Of a stretch of 58,681 nt of DNA, positions 7,633-15,558 are shown one piece after another (position 1 is the stretch's first letter; every line of letters begins with the position of its first letter). A model generated the notes under the pieces. It ran no database searches and was not told where the DNA came from. It worked only from the letters and a program-made list of their open reading frames with translations. A program made the translations under genes and the position numbers. The DNA is from Tissierellia bacterium (lineage in GTDB: Bacteria; Bacillota; Clostridia; Tissierellales; Sedimentibacteraceae): the NCBI GenBank assembly GCA_012518555.1, contig JAAYRW010000113.1, forward strand, positions 1 to 58,681. Reading direction: 5' to 3'.

Positions 7633-7713
7633 AATGAGATTCTTCGCTAAAGCTCAGAATGACGAATGCCCCTGTATATGTCATTCTGAAGGCTTCACCC
7701 GAAGAATCTCATT
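7633..7713. repeat. Large palindromic repeat family C, copy 1
   Basis: AATGAGATTCTTCG... at the left end is answered by ...CGAAGAATCTCATT at the right, and the inner halves AGAATGAC and GTCATTCT pair as well, giving two arms of about 30 bases. It fills the gap between converging typA and luxS and can serve as a bidirectional terminator. Sequences of the form GTCATTCTGA...GAAGAATCTC are a common interspersed repeat of Firmicutes. A degenerate relative lies at 12909. Confidence 0.75.
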
Positions 7714-7731
7714 ATTAATTACAAAACTATT

Positions 7732-8211
7732 CTATGCAGGGTAATTCAAATTTTCTTCTTTTAAGTTACATAGCACTTCCTTATAAAACTTAGAAGCTTC
7801 ATACTTTGCCATATTTAAATTCATATCTTGGTAGTTACCGCAAGATATAGCATCTGCTCCCGGAACTTCTCCTTCAAAAGTCATAATGAAATGAAACATT
7901 TCTTTAATAATTTCAACAACATCTTCTGATAATAAATCACCGGCAAAAATTACGTAAAATCCTGTTCTACAGCCCATGGGACCGAAGTAGATAGTTATGT
8001 TATCGTATTTTTCGTGATTTCTCAGGAAGGTTGCTCCTAAATGCTCCATAGCATGAAGCTCTCCTGTATTTATAACAGGCTCATTGTTAGGTTCTTTCAT
8101 TCTTATGTCAAAAGTTGTAAGGGTACTTTCTCCTACTTTGTCCTTTCTTGAAAGGTAAATTCCACGTTTTAATTTTAAATGATTTACTTGAAAACTTTCT
8201 ATTTTTTTCAT
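7732..8211 (-). CDS. luxS: S-ribosylhomocysteine lyase (autoinducer-2 synthase)
   Basis: The 159-residue product is LuxS, which cleaves S-ribosylhomocysteine to homocysteine and 4,5-dihydroxy-2,3-pentanedione, the autoinducer-2 precursor, in the activated methyl cycle. The metal site is complete: H53 and H57 in LHAMEH and C124 in SCGNY. The catalytic cysteine is C81 in MGCRTGFY. The start follows an AAAAGGAGATC ribosome site. No pfs or other methyl-cycle gene is next to it. Confidence 0.96.
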   Translation of the reverse strand: MKKIESFQVNHLKLKRGIYLSRKDKVGESTLTTFDIRMKEPNNEPVINTGELHAMEHLGATFLRNHEKYDNITIYFGPMGCRTGFYVIFAGDLLSEDVVEIIKEMFHFIMTFEGEVPGADAISCGNYQDMNLNMAKYEASKFYKEVLCNLKEENLNYPA

Positions 8212-8392
8212 TTGATCTCCTTTTAGTATAGTTCATCTCTTATTCTTGTTACTACTTTACTAAATACTATAACAAAAAGCAACAAAGGGATGTTAATATA
8301 CTCTTTAAACTATTATTATGGAGCAAGAAGGGGTGTTTAATAATTATTAATTTATAATTGAGGAAGGATATTTAAAACAGAGTAGGGGGACA

Positions 8393-8421
8393 TTGAAAAA
8401 ACTGTAATTGTATGATATAAT
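8393..8421 (+). promoter_or_regulatory. sigma-A promoter of the sigma-54 activator gene
   Basis: TTGAAA (8393-8398), a 17-base spacer and a perfect TATAAT (8416-8421), 30 bases before the start codon. The -35 abuts TAGGGGGACA, a possible end fragment of repeat family A. Confidence 0.65.
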
Positions 8422-8450
8422 TAAATAAATAATCCTACCCGGAGGATCTT

Positions 8451-9845
8451 ATGAGAGTAAAAGAATACATGGTTTTGCTGCAAAATATTTTGCAGTACAT
8501 AGACGAAGGAATTCATGTATTAGATAAGGATGGCAATACTATTATATATAATGATGCTATGTCTAAATTAGAAAAAATGGATTCTAAAGATGTTTTAAAA
8601 AAACCTTTTTCTGAAGTATTCAAAGAATTAAACATTGAAAACAGTACCCTTCTCAAAGCTTTGAAGCATAAAAAAAGTACCATCGATTTAAAACAAACAT
8701 ATCTTAATAAGGACGGAAAAGAAATTTCAACTATAAATACTACAATTCCAGTAATAGTAGATGGTAATGTAATTGCAGTAGCAGAGATCGCAAAAAACAT
8801 AACAAACATAAAAGAAATGTCTGATACAATTCTTGAATTACAGGATGAAATCGAAAAACCTGAAGTAACCAAAACAAAGAAAATAAAAAAATATAATTTT
8901 GATAATATAATAGGGAAGAGCGAAAATTTTGTTGAAGTTATTGAAAGAGCAAAAAAGTCATCAAAAAACGATGCATCAGTATTTATTTTCGGAGAAACAG
9001 GTACTGGTAAAGAATTAATAGCTCAAAGTATACATTATGCAAGTTCAAGAAGGGATAAACCATTTATAGCTCAAAATTGTGCCGCTTTGCCGGAGTCACT
9101 GTTGGAAGGTATACTATTTGGAACATCAAGGGGAGGATTTACCGGAGCTATAGATCGTGCAGGTTTATTTGAACAGGCAAATGGAGGGACTCTTTTGCTT
9201 GATGAAATAAATTCCATGCCTTATGAACTACAGCCAAAACTTTTAAGAGTACTTCAGGAGAATTATATAAGGCGAGTGGGAGGAATGAAGGATATTCCTG
9301 TAGATGTAAGGATTATAACTACTAGCAATGAAGAACCGAAAAAAATTTTAAAAGATAAAAAATTACGTAAGGATTTGTACTATAGACTTAATGTAATACA
9401 AATAAATGTTCCATCTTTAAGGGAAAGAAGAGCCGATATATTGTTGTTGGCTAAAATGTTTATAGAAAAGTATAACAAGGAGTTTAATAAGGAAATAATT
9501 GGTCTTTCTAATGAAGTTAGGGAGCAACTTTTAACATACCATTACCCAGGCAATGTAAGAGAACTTGAAAATATTATTATGTCATCCATTAGCATGGCTG
9601 ATGATAATGATAATATATTAGATAGTCGCCACTTTACAATACCACAAGCTATGGATTTTCAGATTAATGATTATAGTAAAATTGAAGATAGAGGAATGGA
9701 TGAATATTTAAAAGGCTTAGAGAAAAGTATAATTGAAAAAGCCTTAGATGAAAATAATAACAATATTACTCGGGCAGCAAAATCCTTGAAAGTTAAACGT
9801 CAAACTTTGCAACATAAAATTAAGAAATATAATATTCCTATATAA
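8451..9845 (+). CDS. Sigma-54-dependent activator with PAS domain (RocR-like)
   Basis: The 464-residue enhancer-binding protein should drive open-complex formation at sigma-54 promoters. A PAS sensor spans about 10-120 (YIDEGIHVLDKDGNTIIYNDAM). The AAA+ domain has Walker A GETGTGKE (181-188), the sigma-54 contact loop GGFTGA (228-233, usually GAFTGA) and Walker B GGTLLLDE (245-252). A Fis-type helix-turn-helix ends the protein (ITRAAKSLKVKRQTLQHKIKKY), closely resembling RocR, the activator of arginine/ornithine catabolism. There is no receiver domain, so it probably senses a small molecule through PAS. It sits directly before a sigma-54 promoter and the ornithine operon, its likely target. 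Confidence 0.93.
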   Translation: MRVKEYMVLLQNILQYIDEGIHVLDKDGNTIIYNDAMSKLEKMDSKDVLKKPFSEVFKELNIENSTLLKALKHKKSTIDLKQTYLNKDGKEISTINTTIPVIVDGNVIAVAEIAKNITNIKEMSDTILELQDEIEKPEVTKTKKIKKYNFDNIIGKSENFVEVIERAKKSSKNDASVFIFGETGTGKELIAQSIHYASSRRDKPFIAQNCAALPESLLEGILFGTSRGGFTGAIDRAGLFEQANGGTLLLDEINSMPYELQPKLLRVLQENYIRRVGGMKDIPVDVRIITTSNEEPKKILKDKKLRKDLYYRLNVIQINVPSLRERRADILLLAKMFIEKYNKEFNKEIIGLSNEVREQLLTYHYPGNVRELENIIMSSISMADDNDNILDSRHFTIPQAMDFQINDYSKIEDRGMDEYLKGLEKSIIEKALDENNNNITRAAKSLKVKRQTLQHKIKKYNIPI

Positions 9846-9892
9846 GAGCAAAGCTATTTGCACCAACAGCAAATATATTTGCTCTTATTTTT
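9843..9892 (+). terminator. Intrinsic terminator of the activator gene
   Basis: TAAGAGCAAA (9843-9852, including the stop codon) pairs with TTTGCTCTTA (9878-9887), with an inner TATTTGC/GCAAATA stem, followed by a T run. It separates the activator from the operon it is thought to control. Confidence 0.8.
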
Positions 9893-10012
9893 AAAAACAA
9901 AGCAAAAAAACTGTATATATTAGTATTCAAGAAATGCATAAGATATTGTTTATGAGTTAAAATATGCTAATGGTTGAAACTTAGGCCTTAGAGTCGATTT
10001 TTTAAAATAAGC

Positions 10013-10029
10013 TTGGCATGAATATTGCA
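10013..10029 (+). promoter_or_regulatory. Sigma-54 (-24/-12) promoter of the ornithine operon
   Basis: TTGGCATGAATATTGCA has the invariant GG (10015-10016) and GC (10027-10028) exactly 10 bases apart and matches TGGCAC-N5-TTGC at nearly every position. It is 46 bases upstream of the ord start codon and just downstream of a sigma-54 activator gene. No other good promoter was found between 9892 and 10075. No clear activator site was recognised. Confidence 0.88.
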
Positions 10030-10074
10030 AAATTATAAATTGAGTGAGTAAAAAAACATTTAGGAGGATAATAA

Positions 10075-11133
10075 ATGCAAAATGTAAAAGTTATTATTTG
10101 GGGAATCGGGGCCATGGGTTCCGGAATAGCAAAAATGCTTTTGAAGAAAAAAGGTGTTGACATAGTTGGTGCAATCGATATAGGAGATAAATTAGGTAAG
10201 AGTATGTATGATGTAATTGGTGTAGAACGTGGCGACAGACAAGATGTAATAATTGGAACTCCTGAAGAAGTTATTACAGAAAAATGCGCAGACGTATGTC
10301 TATGTTTAACAGATTCATTTACTAGAAAAGGATTTGATAAATATAAGTTTGCCTTAGAGAAAAAAATCAATGTAATAACTAGTGCAGAGCAAATGGCATA
10401 TCCTCAGGCTCAAGAACCGGAATTAGCAAAACAACTTGATGAAATAGCCAGGGAAAACGGTGTATCTATAATCGGTACCGGTATTAACCCAGGATTAATA
10501 ATGGATTTGCTAGTTATTGTAATGACTGGTTGTTGTGAAGATGTAGAAAGTATTTTGTCAAGAAGAATTAACAGTTTGTCTCCTTTTGGTCCTACAGTTA
10601 TGGAAGAACAGGGAATTGGGCTTTCTGTTGATGACTTTAACAAAAGGGTTGAAGAAGGAACTATGGCAGGTCACGTTGGATTCCACGAATCAATACACAT
10701 GATTGCAGATGCAATAGGATGGGAAACTGAAAAGGTTACTCAATCAATGGAGCCTATAGTAACGGACGTTGATAGAAAAGCTCCTTACGGTGGGGCGAAA
10801 GCTGGAGACGTAGCTGGTGTTGCTATGAAGGGATTCGGTTATGTAGATGGAGAAGTAAAAATTGAAATGGATCATCCTCAACAAATCGAACCAGAACAAG
10901 TAGGAGTTCAGACAGGTGACTATGTAATAATTAAAGGTACTCCAAACGTTAATATGGTTAATTCTCCAGAAGTACCCGGAGGAATAGGTACAATAGCAAT
11001 GTGTGTAAATACAATACCGCAAATTATCAACGCAAAACCCGGCTTACATACTATGATTACAATTCCCGTACCAAGAGCAATAATGGGAGATATGAGAAAG
11101 ATGATTGACCCGGAATGTAAAATAGTTCAATGA
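10075..11133 (+). CDS. ord: 2,4-diaminopentanoate dehydrogenase
   Basis: The 352-residue product oxidises (2R,4S)-2,4-diaminopentanoate to 2-amino-4-oxopentanoate with NAD(P)+, releasing ammonia. A Rossmann fold opens the protein with IIWGIGAMGSGIAKMLL (GxGxxG at 10-15), and the dihydrodipicolinate-reductase-like C-terminal part carries SIIGTGINPGLIMD. Identity is supported mainly by position, since it heads a cluster in the Clostridium sticklandii order ord-ortA-ortB-oraS-oraE. The start follows TTAGGAGGATAATAA and it is driven by the sigma-54 promoter at 10013. Confidence 0.93.
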   Translation: MQNVKVIIWGIGAMGSGIAKMLLKKKGVDIVGAIDIGDKLGKSMYDVIGVERGDRQDVIIGTPEEVITEKCADVCLCLTDSFTRKGFDKYKFALEKKINVITSAEQMAYPQAQEPELAKQLDEIARENGVSIIGTGINPGLIMDLLVIVMTGCCEDVESILSRRINSLSPFGPTVMEEQGIGLSVDDFNKRVEEGTMAGHVGFHESIHMIADAIGWETEKVTQSMEPIVTDVDRKAPYGGAKAGDVAGVAMKGFGYVDGEVKIEMDHPQQIEPEQVGVQTGDYVIIKGTPNVNMVNSPEVPGGIGTIAMCVNTIPQIINAKPGLHTMITIPVPRAIMGDMRKMIDPECKIVQ

Positions 11134-11188
11134 GACTGCGCAAGCGCAACAATGAGATAATAATAAATAAGTTTACAAAGAAAAGGAA

Positions 11189-11503
11189 GTGCAGAACATG
11201 GCAAAAAAAGGACAATGGGTTTTAATCCATAGAAAAGTATTAGAACCGTCAGAGAGAGCTCCCCAAGTTCCCGACGATACGAAAGAAGTTCCTTTGGAAT
11301 TGTGGGTAAAGGGATTTTTGCAGGAAGATGCAAATATTGGGGATGAAGTAACGATTCTAACAAGAACTAAACGTATAGAAAAAGGTACATTATTAGAAGT
11401 AAATCCTTACTATAAGCATGATTTCGGTAAATTCGTACCTGAACTGCTACAAATCAGTGAACAAGTAAAAGAAATTTTATTTGGAGGTGCTGACAATGAG
11501 TAA
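11189..11503 (+). CDS. ortA: 2-amino-4-oxopentanoate thiolase, small subunit OrtA
   Basis: The 104-residue small subunit joins OrtB to cleave 2-amino-4-oxopentanoate with CoA into alanine and acetyl-CoA, the energy-yielding end of ornithine oxidation. The length and the start GQWVLIHRKVLEPSERAPQVP fit OrtA. The last codons overlap the ortB start (ATGAGTAA), indicating translational coupling. The start is preceded by AAAGGAAGTG. Confidence 0.93.
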   Translation: MQNMAKKGQWVLIHRKVLEPSERAPQVPDDTKEVPLELWVKGFLQEDANIGDEVTILTRTKRIEKGTLLEVNPYYKHDFGKFVPELLQISEQVKEILFGGADNE

Positions 11504-12902
11504 AGATATGACTTATGCTGCAGTTATGGCAAGAAGACCGGAGATTATGAAAAAAGCAGCAGGTCTTGATTTTTCAGTATTTGAAAGTGGTTCCATTGCA
11601 TTCGACTATGAAAGAATGATGAAAGAAGCAGGATTTACTATTGAAGAAATACAGAAAATTCAATCGGAACATGGAGTAGGGAATACTCCTGTTATAGAAC
11701 TTAAAAATATTACTGCTTTAGCAAGAAAGCTTGCTCCTAAAGGAAAGGGTGCAAGAATATTCATAAAAGACGAAGCAGCAAATGCATCAGGCAGTTTTAA
11801 AGCAAGAAGGGCATCTACTGCAGTATATCAAGCTAAGAAATTAGGATATAAAGGAGTAGTTACGGCAACAAGTGGTAACTACGGTGCCGCAGTAGCATCT
11901 CAGGCTGCTATGCACGGTCTTAAGTGCATAGTCGTTCAGGAATGTTATGACTCTAAGGGAGTAGGACAGCCTGAAATTATAGAAAAGGCAAGAAAATGCG
12001 AAGCTTTAGGAGCAGAAGTTATTCAACTTTCTGTTGGACCTGAACTCTTTTATACCTTCCTTACAATATTAGAGGAAACAGGATATTTTAACGCTTCCCT
12101 ATATACACCCTTTGCAATTGCCGGTATTGAAACATTAGGATATGAAATAGCAATGCAGTTTAGAGAAAAATATGGAAGAGATCCTGACGTAGTATTAGCA
12201 ACTAATGCAGGAGGAGGAAATCTTACGGGAACTGCCAGAGGCCTTAAAAAAGCTGGAGCCCAATCAAAAATAGTTGCAGCCAGTGTTGATTTAACAGGAC
12301 TTCATATGGCTTCAGATAAGCAATTTAATAAAAAATCTTTTACTACCGGACATACGGGCTTCGGTATGCCTTTTGCAACATGGCCAGATCGTTCCGATGT
12401 TCCCCGTTCAGCAGCAAGACCTTTAAGATATATCGAAAGATATTTAACTGTTCATCAAGGGGAAGTTTTCTATATGACGGAAGTCTTGGCAACTTTGGAA
12501 GGACTGGAAAAGGGTCCTGCCGGAAATACTGCTCTAACGGCAGCTTTTGCATTAGCACAGGAAATGGACCAAGATCAAATGATAGTAGTTCAGGAAACGG
12601 AATATACGGGAGCCGGTAAGCATATACAGCCTCAGCTATCATTTGCCAGAGAAAACGGAATTGAAATTAAATTCGGAGATCCCAAAGACGAAGTAGCTGG
12701 ACAGAATATAATTTTACCATCACATCCCTCATTAATAAAAGTAAATGATGCCGATGTAGTAGGTATGAGAAAATCATTGATTAAAAATGCCTTAAACAAT
12801 TACAAGGTAATTCCTACTGAAGAAGATATAGAATTCCTTGCTAAGGAAACAAATTCGGATATAGAATTTGTGAAAAACACAATTGAGTCTTTAGATAATT
12901 AA
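11496..12902 (+). CDS. ortB: 2-amino-4-oxopentanoate thiolase, PLP subunit OrtB
   Basis: The 468-residue product is the PLP-binding subunit of the OrtAB thiolase. It belongs to the threonine-synthase/tryptophan-synthase-beta fold. The Schiff-base lysine is K102 in NASGSFKARRAS, the phosphate-binding loop is ATSGNYGAA, and a glycine-rich LATNAGGGNLTG follows. The start chosen is ATG 11496, eight bases inside the end of ortA and behind GGAGGT; the upstream TTG at 11481 lies within that ribosome site and is rejected. Confidence 0.94.
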   Translation: MSKDMTYAAVMARRPEIMKKAAGLDFSVFESGSIAFDYERMMKEAGFTIEEIQKIQSEHGVGNTPVIELKNITALARKLAPKGKGARIFIKDEAANASGSFKARRASTAVYQAKKLGYKGVVTATSGNYGAAVASQAAMHGLKCIVVQECYDSKGVGQPEIIEKARKCEALGAEVIQLSVGPELFYTFLTILEETGYFNASLYTPFAIAGIETLGYEIAMQFREKYGRDPDVVLATNAGGGNLTGTARGLKKAGAQSKIVAASVDLTGLHMASDKQFNKKSFTTGHTGFGMPFATWPDRSDVPRSAARPLRYIERYLTVHQGEVFYMTEVLATLEGLEKGPAGNTALTAAFALAQEMDQDQMIVVQETEYTGAGKHIQPQLSFARENGIEIKFGDPKDEVAGQNIILPSHPSLIKVNDADVVGMRKSLIKNALNNYKVIPTEEDIEFLAKETNSDIEFVKNTIESLDN

Positions 12903-12908
12903 AAAATA

Positions 12909-12974
12909 CCATCCTGAGGGCCTAGCCCAAGGGGCCCATCCTTTAAGATAGGAGATTGATTGGGTTAGAATGAC
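12909..12974. repeat. Degenerate copy of repeat family C inside the ornithine operon
   Basis: CCATCCTGAGGGCCTAGCCC at the left and TTAGAATGAC at the right match the halves of the 7633 repeat (CATTCTGAAGGCTTCACCC and CAGAATGAC). It occupies most of the 98-base gap between ortB and oraS, the largest gap in the operon, and contains strong short stems such as GGGCCTAGCCC. Confidence 0.5.
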
Positions 12975-13000
12975 AAGAAATTAAAAATTAGGAGGATATT

Positions 13001-13351
13001 ATGAAAAGAGCCGACGATTATGAACAAAGAAGAGCTCATTTAGCCAACTTAACAGATGAAGAATTGTACGACAGATTTTGGGAATTAGCTAATGAAATAG
13101 TAGATCCTTTGTTGGAATTAGGAAGAAAAAATACAACACCAGCTATTGAACGAAGCGTATTATTGAGAATGGGATTCTCAAGTATTGAAGTTAAACCCAT
13201 AGTTGAAGGTGTAATGAACAAAGGTTTAATGGGTAAAGGTGCCGGAAATGTTGTATGGAGGTTGTCTAAAAAATTAGGATGTTCAGTACGGGAAGCGGGA
13301 TTAATGCTTGCAGAAGGTAAACACTGGGATACTGTAGATACATTATTTTAG
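13001..13351 (+). CDS. oraS: D-ornithine 4,5-aminomutase, small subunit OraS
   Basis: The 116-residue small subunit of the adenosylcobalamin- and PLP-dependent ornithine aminomutase, which moves the terminal amino group of D-ornithine to C4, making 2,4-diaminopentanoate. Length, the opening KRADDYEQRRAHLANLTDEEL and the position directly before oraE identify it. The TTAGGAGGATATT ribosome site is strong. The 12-base gap to oraE suits 1:1 production. Confidence 0.95.
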   Translation: MKRADDYEQRRAHLANLTDEELYDRFWELANEIVDPLLELGRKNTTPAIERSVLLRMGFSSIEVKPIVEGVMNKGLMGKGAGNVVWRLSKKLGCSVREAGLMLAEGKHWDTVDTLF

Positions 13352-13362
13352 GAGGGAAAAGA

Positions 13363-15558
13363 ATGAAGCTTGAACCTAATAAAAAATTAGATATTAAAGA
13401 ACTATTAAAAGATTTAGATAAATATGAGCCCAGGCGCCGAGGATGGCACTGGAGAGACGGACGAAATGAAAAAAGAACTATCGGTGACTTCGAATATCTT
13501 GAATCATCAGAGGGTTTAAAAAATTCAGTTCCTCTACCGGGAAGTCGAGGATTTGGATATATTGATCCCCAGCCAGACTGTGTAATTACTACTGAAATTG
13601 CCTCTGGTAGATTTGAAGATGATATTAGAAGAATGCGTATGGCTGCATGGCATGGAGCAGACCATATAATGGTTATAAGGACTGCCGGACAGTCTCATAT
13701 AGATTCGCTTTTAGAAGGTACTAACCAAGGTATCGGCGGTATTATGGTTACAAGAAAACAAGTAAGAGCCAGCAGGAAGGCCTGCGATTTGATCGAGGAT
13801 GAAGTTGGACGTCCAATTAACTTCCATTCATATATTTCAGGTGTTGCAGGTCCTGATATAGCAGTTATGTTTGCTGAAGAAGGAGTTAACGGAGCCCATC
13901 AGGATCCCCAGTACAATGTATTATACAGAAATGTTAACATGGTAAGATCTTTTGTTGATGCCTGTGAAGCTAAAAAGATTATGGCTTGGGCAGAAATTCT
14001 TCAGATAGATGGAGCCCATAATGCTAATGCAACAGCTATGAAAGCTTGGAAAGTTATGCCTGAATTAATGGTACAACATGCTATTAATACGGCCTTTTCG
14101 GTAAAGGTAGGTATTAAACCTGAAAATATAGCATTGTCAACAGTTCCGCCTACTGCACCTCCTGCACCTTGTATGAGATTGGATTTACCCTATGCAGTAG
14201 CTCTTCGTGATTTCTTCAGAGATTACAAAATGCGAGCACAGCAAAATACAAAATATATGGAATCAGACACTCGTGAAGCAGCTGTAACTCATACTTTAAA
14301 CATGGTAATTTCAAGACTTACAAGTGCTGATATTCAATCAACTATCACTCCTGATGAAGGAAGAAACGTACCATGGCACTACAATAATGTTGCGGGAACT
14401 ATGACTGCCAAGCAGGCTCTTACTGGTATGGATGGATTCAGAGAAATGGTTAAGCTTGATAGGGAAGGGCCTTTAGGCGAAAAGGTTCGTGAACTTAAAG
14501 AAAGAGCAATACTTTTCATGGAAGAAATGATCGAAGTAGGTGGATACTTTAAGGCTGTGGAAGAGGGATTCTTCGTGGATAGCGGTGAGTATCCTGAAAG
14601 AAACGGAGACGGTATTGCCCGTCAAATCCACGGTGGAATCGGATACGGTTACGTATATGAAAGGGATGAAGATTATTTTGCTCCCGTTTCTGTTCACTTT
14701 GGTTATAACAATATTCCTGAAGAGTTTGAAAAAGCAAGTGACGCTATCGGTGGAGATACATTTGAAGATCGTTCAAAGATTCAATATATAGATGAGTTAG
14801 ATGAACATGATAATGTTAATGTAAGACTTAAGGAAGTTGAAAAATATTACGATACTAACTTAGTAAAACCGGAAGTTGAATGGAGGGCAGACGGTACTAT
14901 ACTTATGTCTATATTCCTTCCCTTAGACGAAAGAACTGCTGAATTTGCTGCAATTAAGATCGGAGAGAAAATGGGTTTTGAAGATGTAACAGTAGTTCAC
15001 AAACAAGTAATGCATCCATCGGAAGGAACATATTGTGAAGTAAAAGGAACAGTGACTTTTGATATTGATATAAATGAATTAGTTATACCTGAAAAACCTG
15101 AGGTATTATCAGAGGCAGAGATTAGGGAAGAAATTCAAGAAAATCCAATGTTCGTTGTAGCTGCAACTGTTGGGGAAGACGAGCATTCAGTAGGCCTTAA
15201 GGAAACATTAGATATAAAACATGGTGGAATCGAAGGATTTGGTATTAAGTATGAATATCTTGGAACTTCCTGTCCAGTTGAAAAATTGGTGGATGCTGCA
15301 ATCGAAACTAATGCAGACGCTATATTGTTAAGTACAATTATTACTCACGACGACGTTCATATTAAAAATATGAAAAAAGTACATGATTTGGCCATAGAAA
15401 AAGGAATTCGTGACAAAGTTATGATAATATGCGGGGGAACTCAAGTAACTAATGAAATAGCAGTTGAAGCAGGACTTGATGCAGGTTTTGGAAGAGGAAC
15501 TCACGGTATAGACGTAGCAAGTTTCTTAGTAGAGAGAAGAAGGGAAATGAAAGCATAA
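13363..15558 (+). CDS. oraE: D-ornithine 4,5-aminomutase, large subunit OraE
   Basis: The 731-residue catalytic subunit carries a PLP-binding TIM barrel in the N-terminal two thirds and a Rossmann-like B12 domain at the end. The base-off cobalamin motif DxHxxG is seen as DEHSVG, with H608. K619 lies 11 residues further on, the same spacing as H618 and K629 of the Clostridium sticklandii enzyme, where the lysine forms the PLP aldimine. Loops typical of the B12 fold follow (ADAILLSTIITHDD, IICGGTQVTNE, GFGRGTHGIDVA). The gene overlaps the next one by one base. Confidence 0.96.
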   Translation: MKLEPNKKLDIKELLKDLDKYEPRRRGWHWRDGRNEKRTIGDFEYLESSEGLKNSVPLPGSRGFGYIDPQPDCVITTEIASGRFEDDIRRMRMAAWHGADHIMVIRTAGQSHIDSLLEGTNQGIGGIMVTRKQVRASRKACDLIEDEVGRPINFHSYISGVAGPDIAVMFAEEGVNGAHQDPQYNVLYRNVNMVRSFVDACEAKKIMAWAEILQIDGAHNANATAMKAWKVMPELMVQHAINTAFSVKVGIKPENIALSTVPPTAPPAPCMRLDLPYAVALRDFFRDYKMRAQQNTKYMESDTREAAVTHTLNMVISRLTSADIQSTITPDEGRNVPWHYNNVAGTMTAKQALTGMDGFREMVKLDREGPLGEKVRELKERAILFMEEMIEVGGYFKAVEEGFFVDSGEYPERNGDGIARQIHGGIGYGYVYERDEDYFAPVSVHFGYNNIPEEFEKASDAIGGDTFEDRSKIQYIDELDEHDNVNVRLKEVEKYYDTNLVKPEVEWRADGTILMSIFLPLDERTAEFAAIKIGEKMGFEDVTVVHKQVMHPSEGTYCEVKGTVTFDIDINELVIPEKPEVLSEAEIREEIQENPMFVVAATVGEDEHSVGLKETLDIKHGGIEGFGIKYEYLGTSCPVEKLVDAAIETNADAILLSTIITHDDVHIKNMKKVHDLAIEKGIRDKVMIICGGTQVTNEIAVEAGLDAGFGRGTHGIDVASFLVERRREMKA

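Noticed and set aside
8380-8396. A fourth copy of repeat family A
   Set aside because: Only TAGGGGGACA matches; no right arm or inner stem was found, so it is at most a fragment and may be chance.
11481-11495. TTG start for ortB
   Set aside because: It coincides with the GGAGGT ribosome site; ATG 11496 has ideal spacing and fits the known ortB start.
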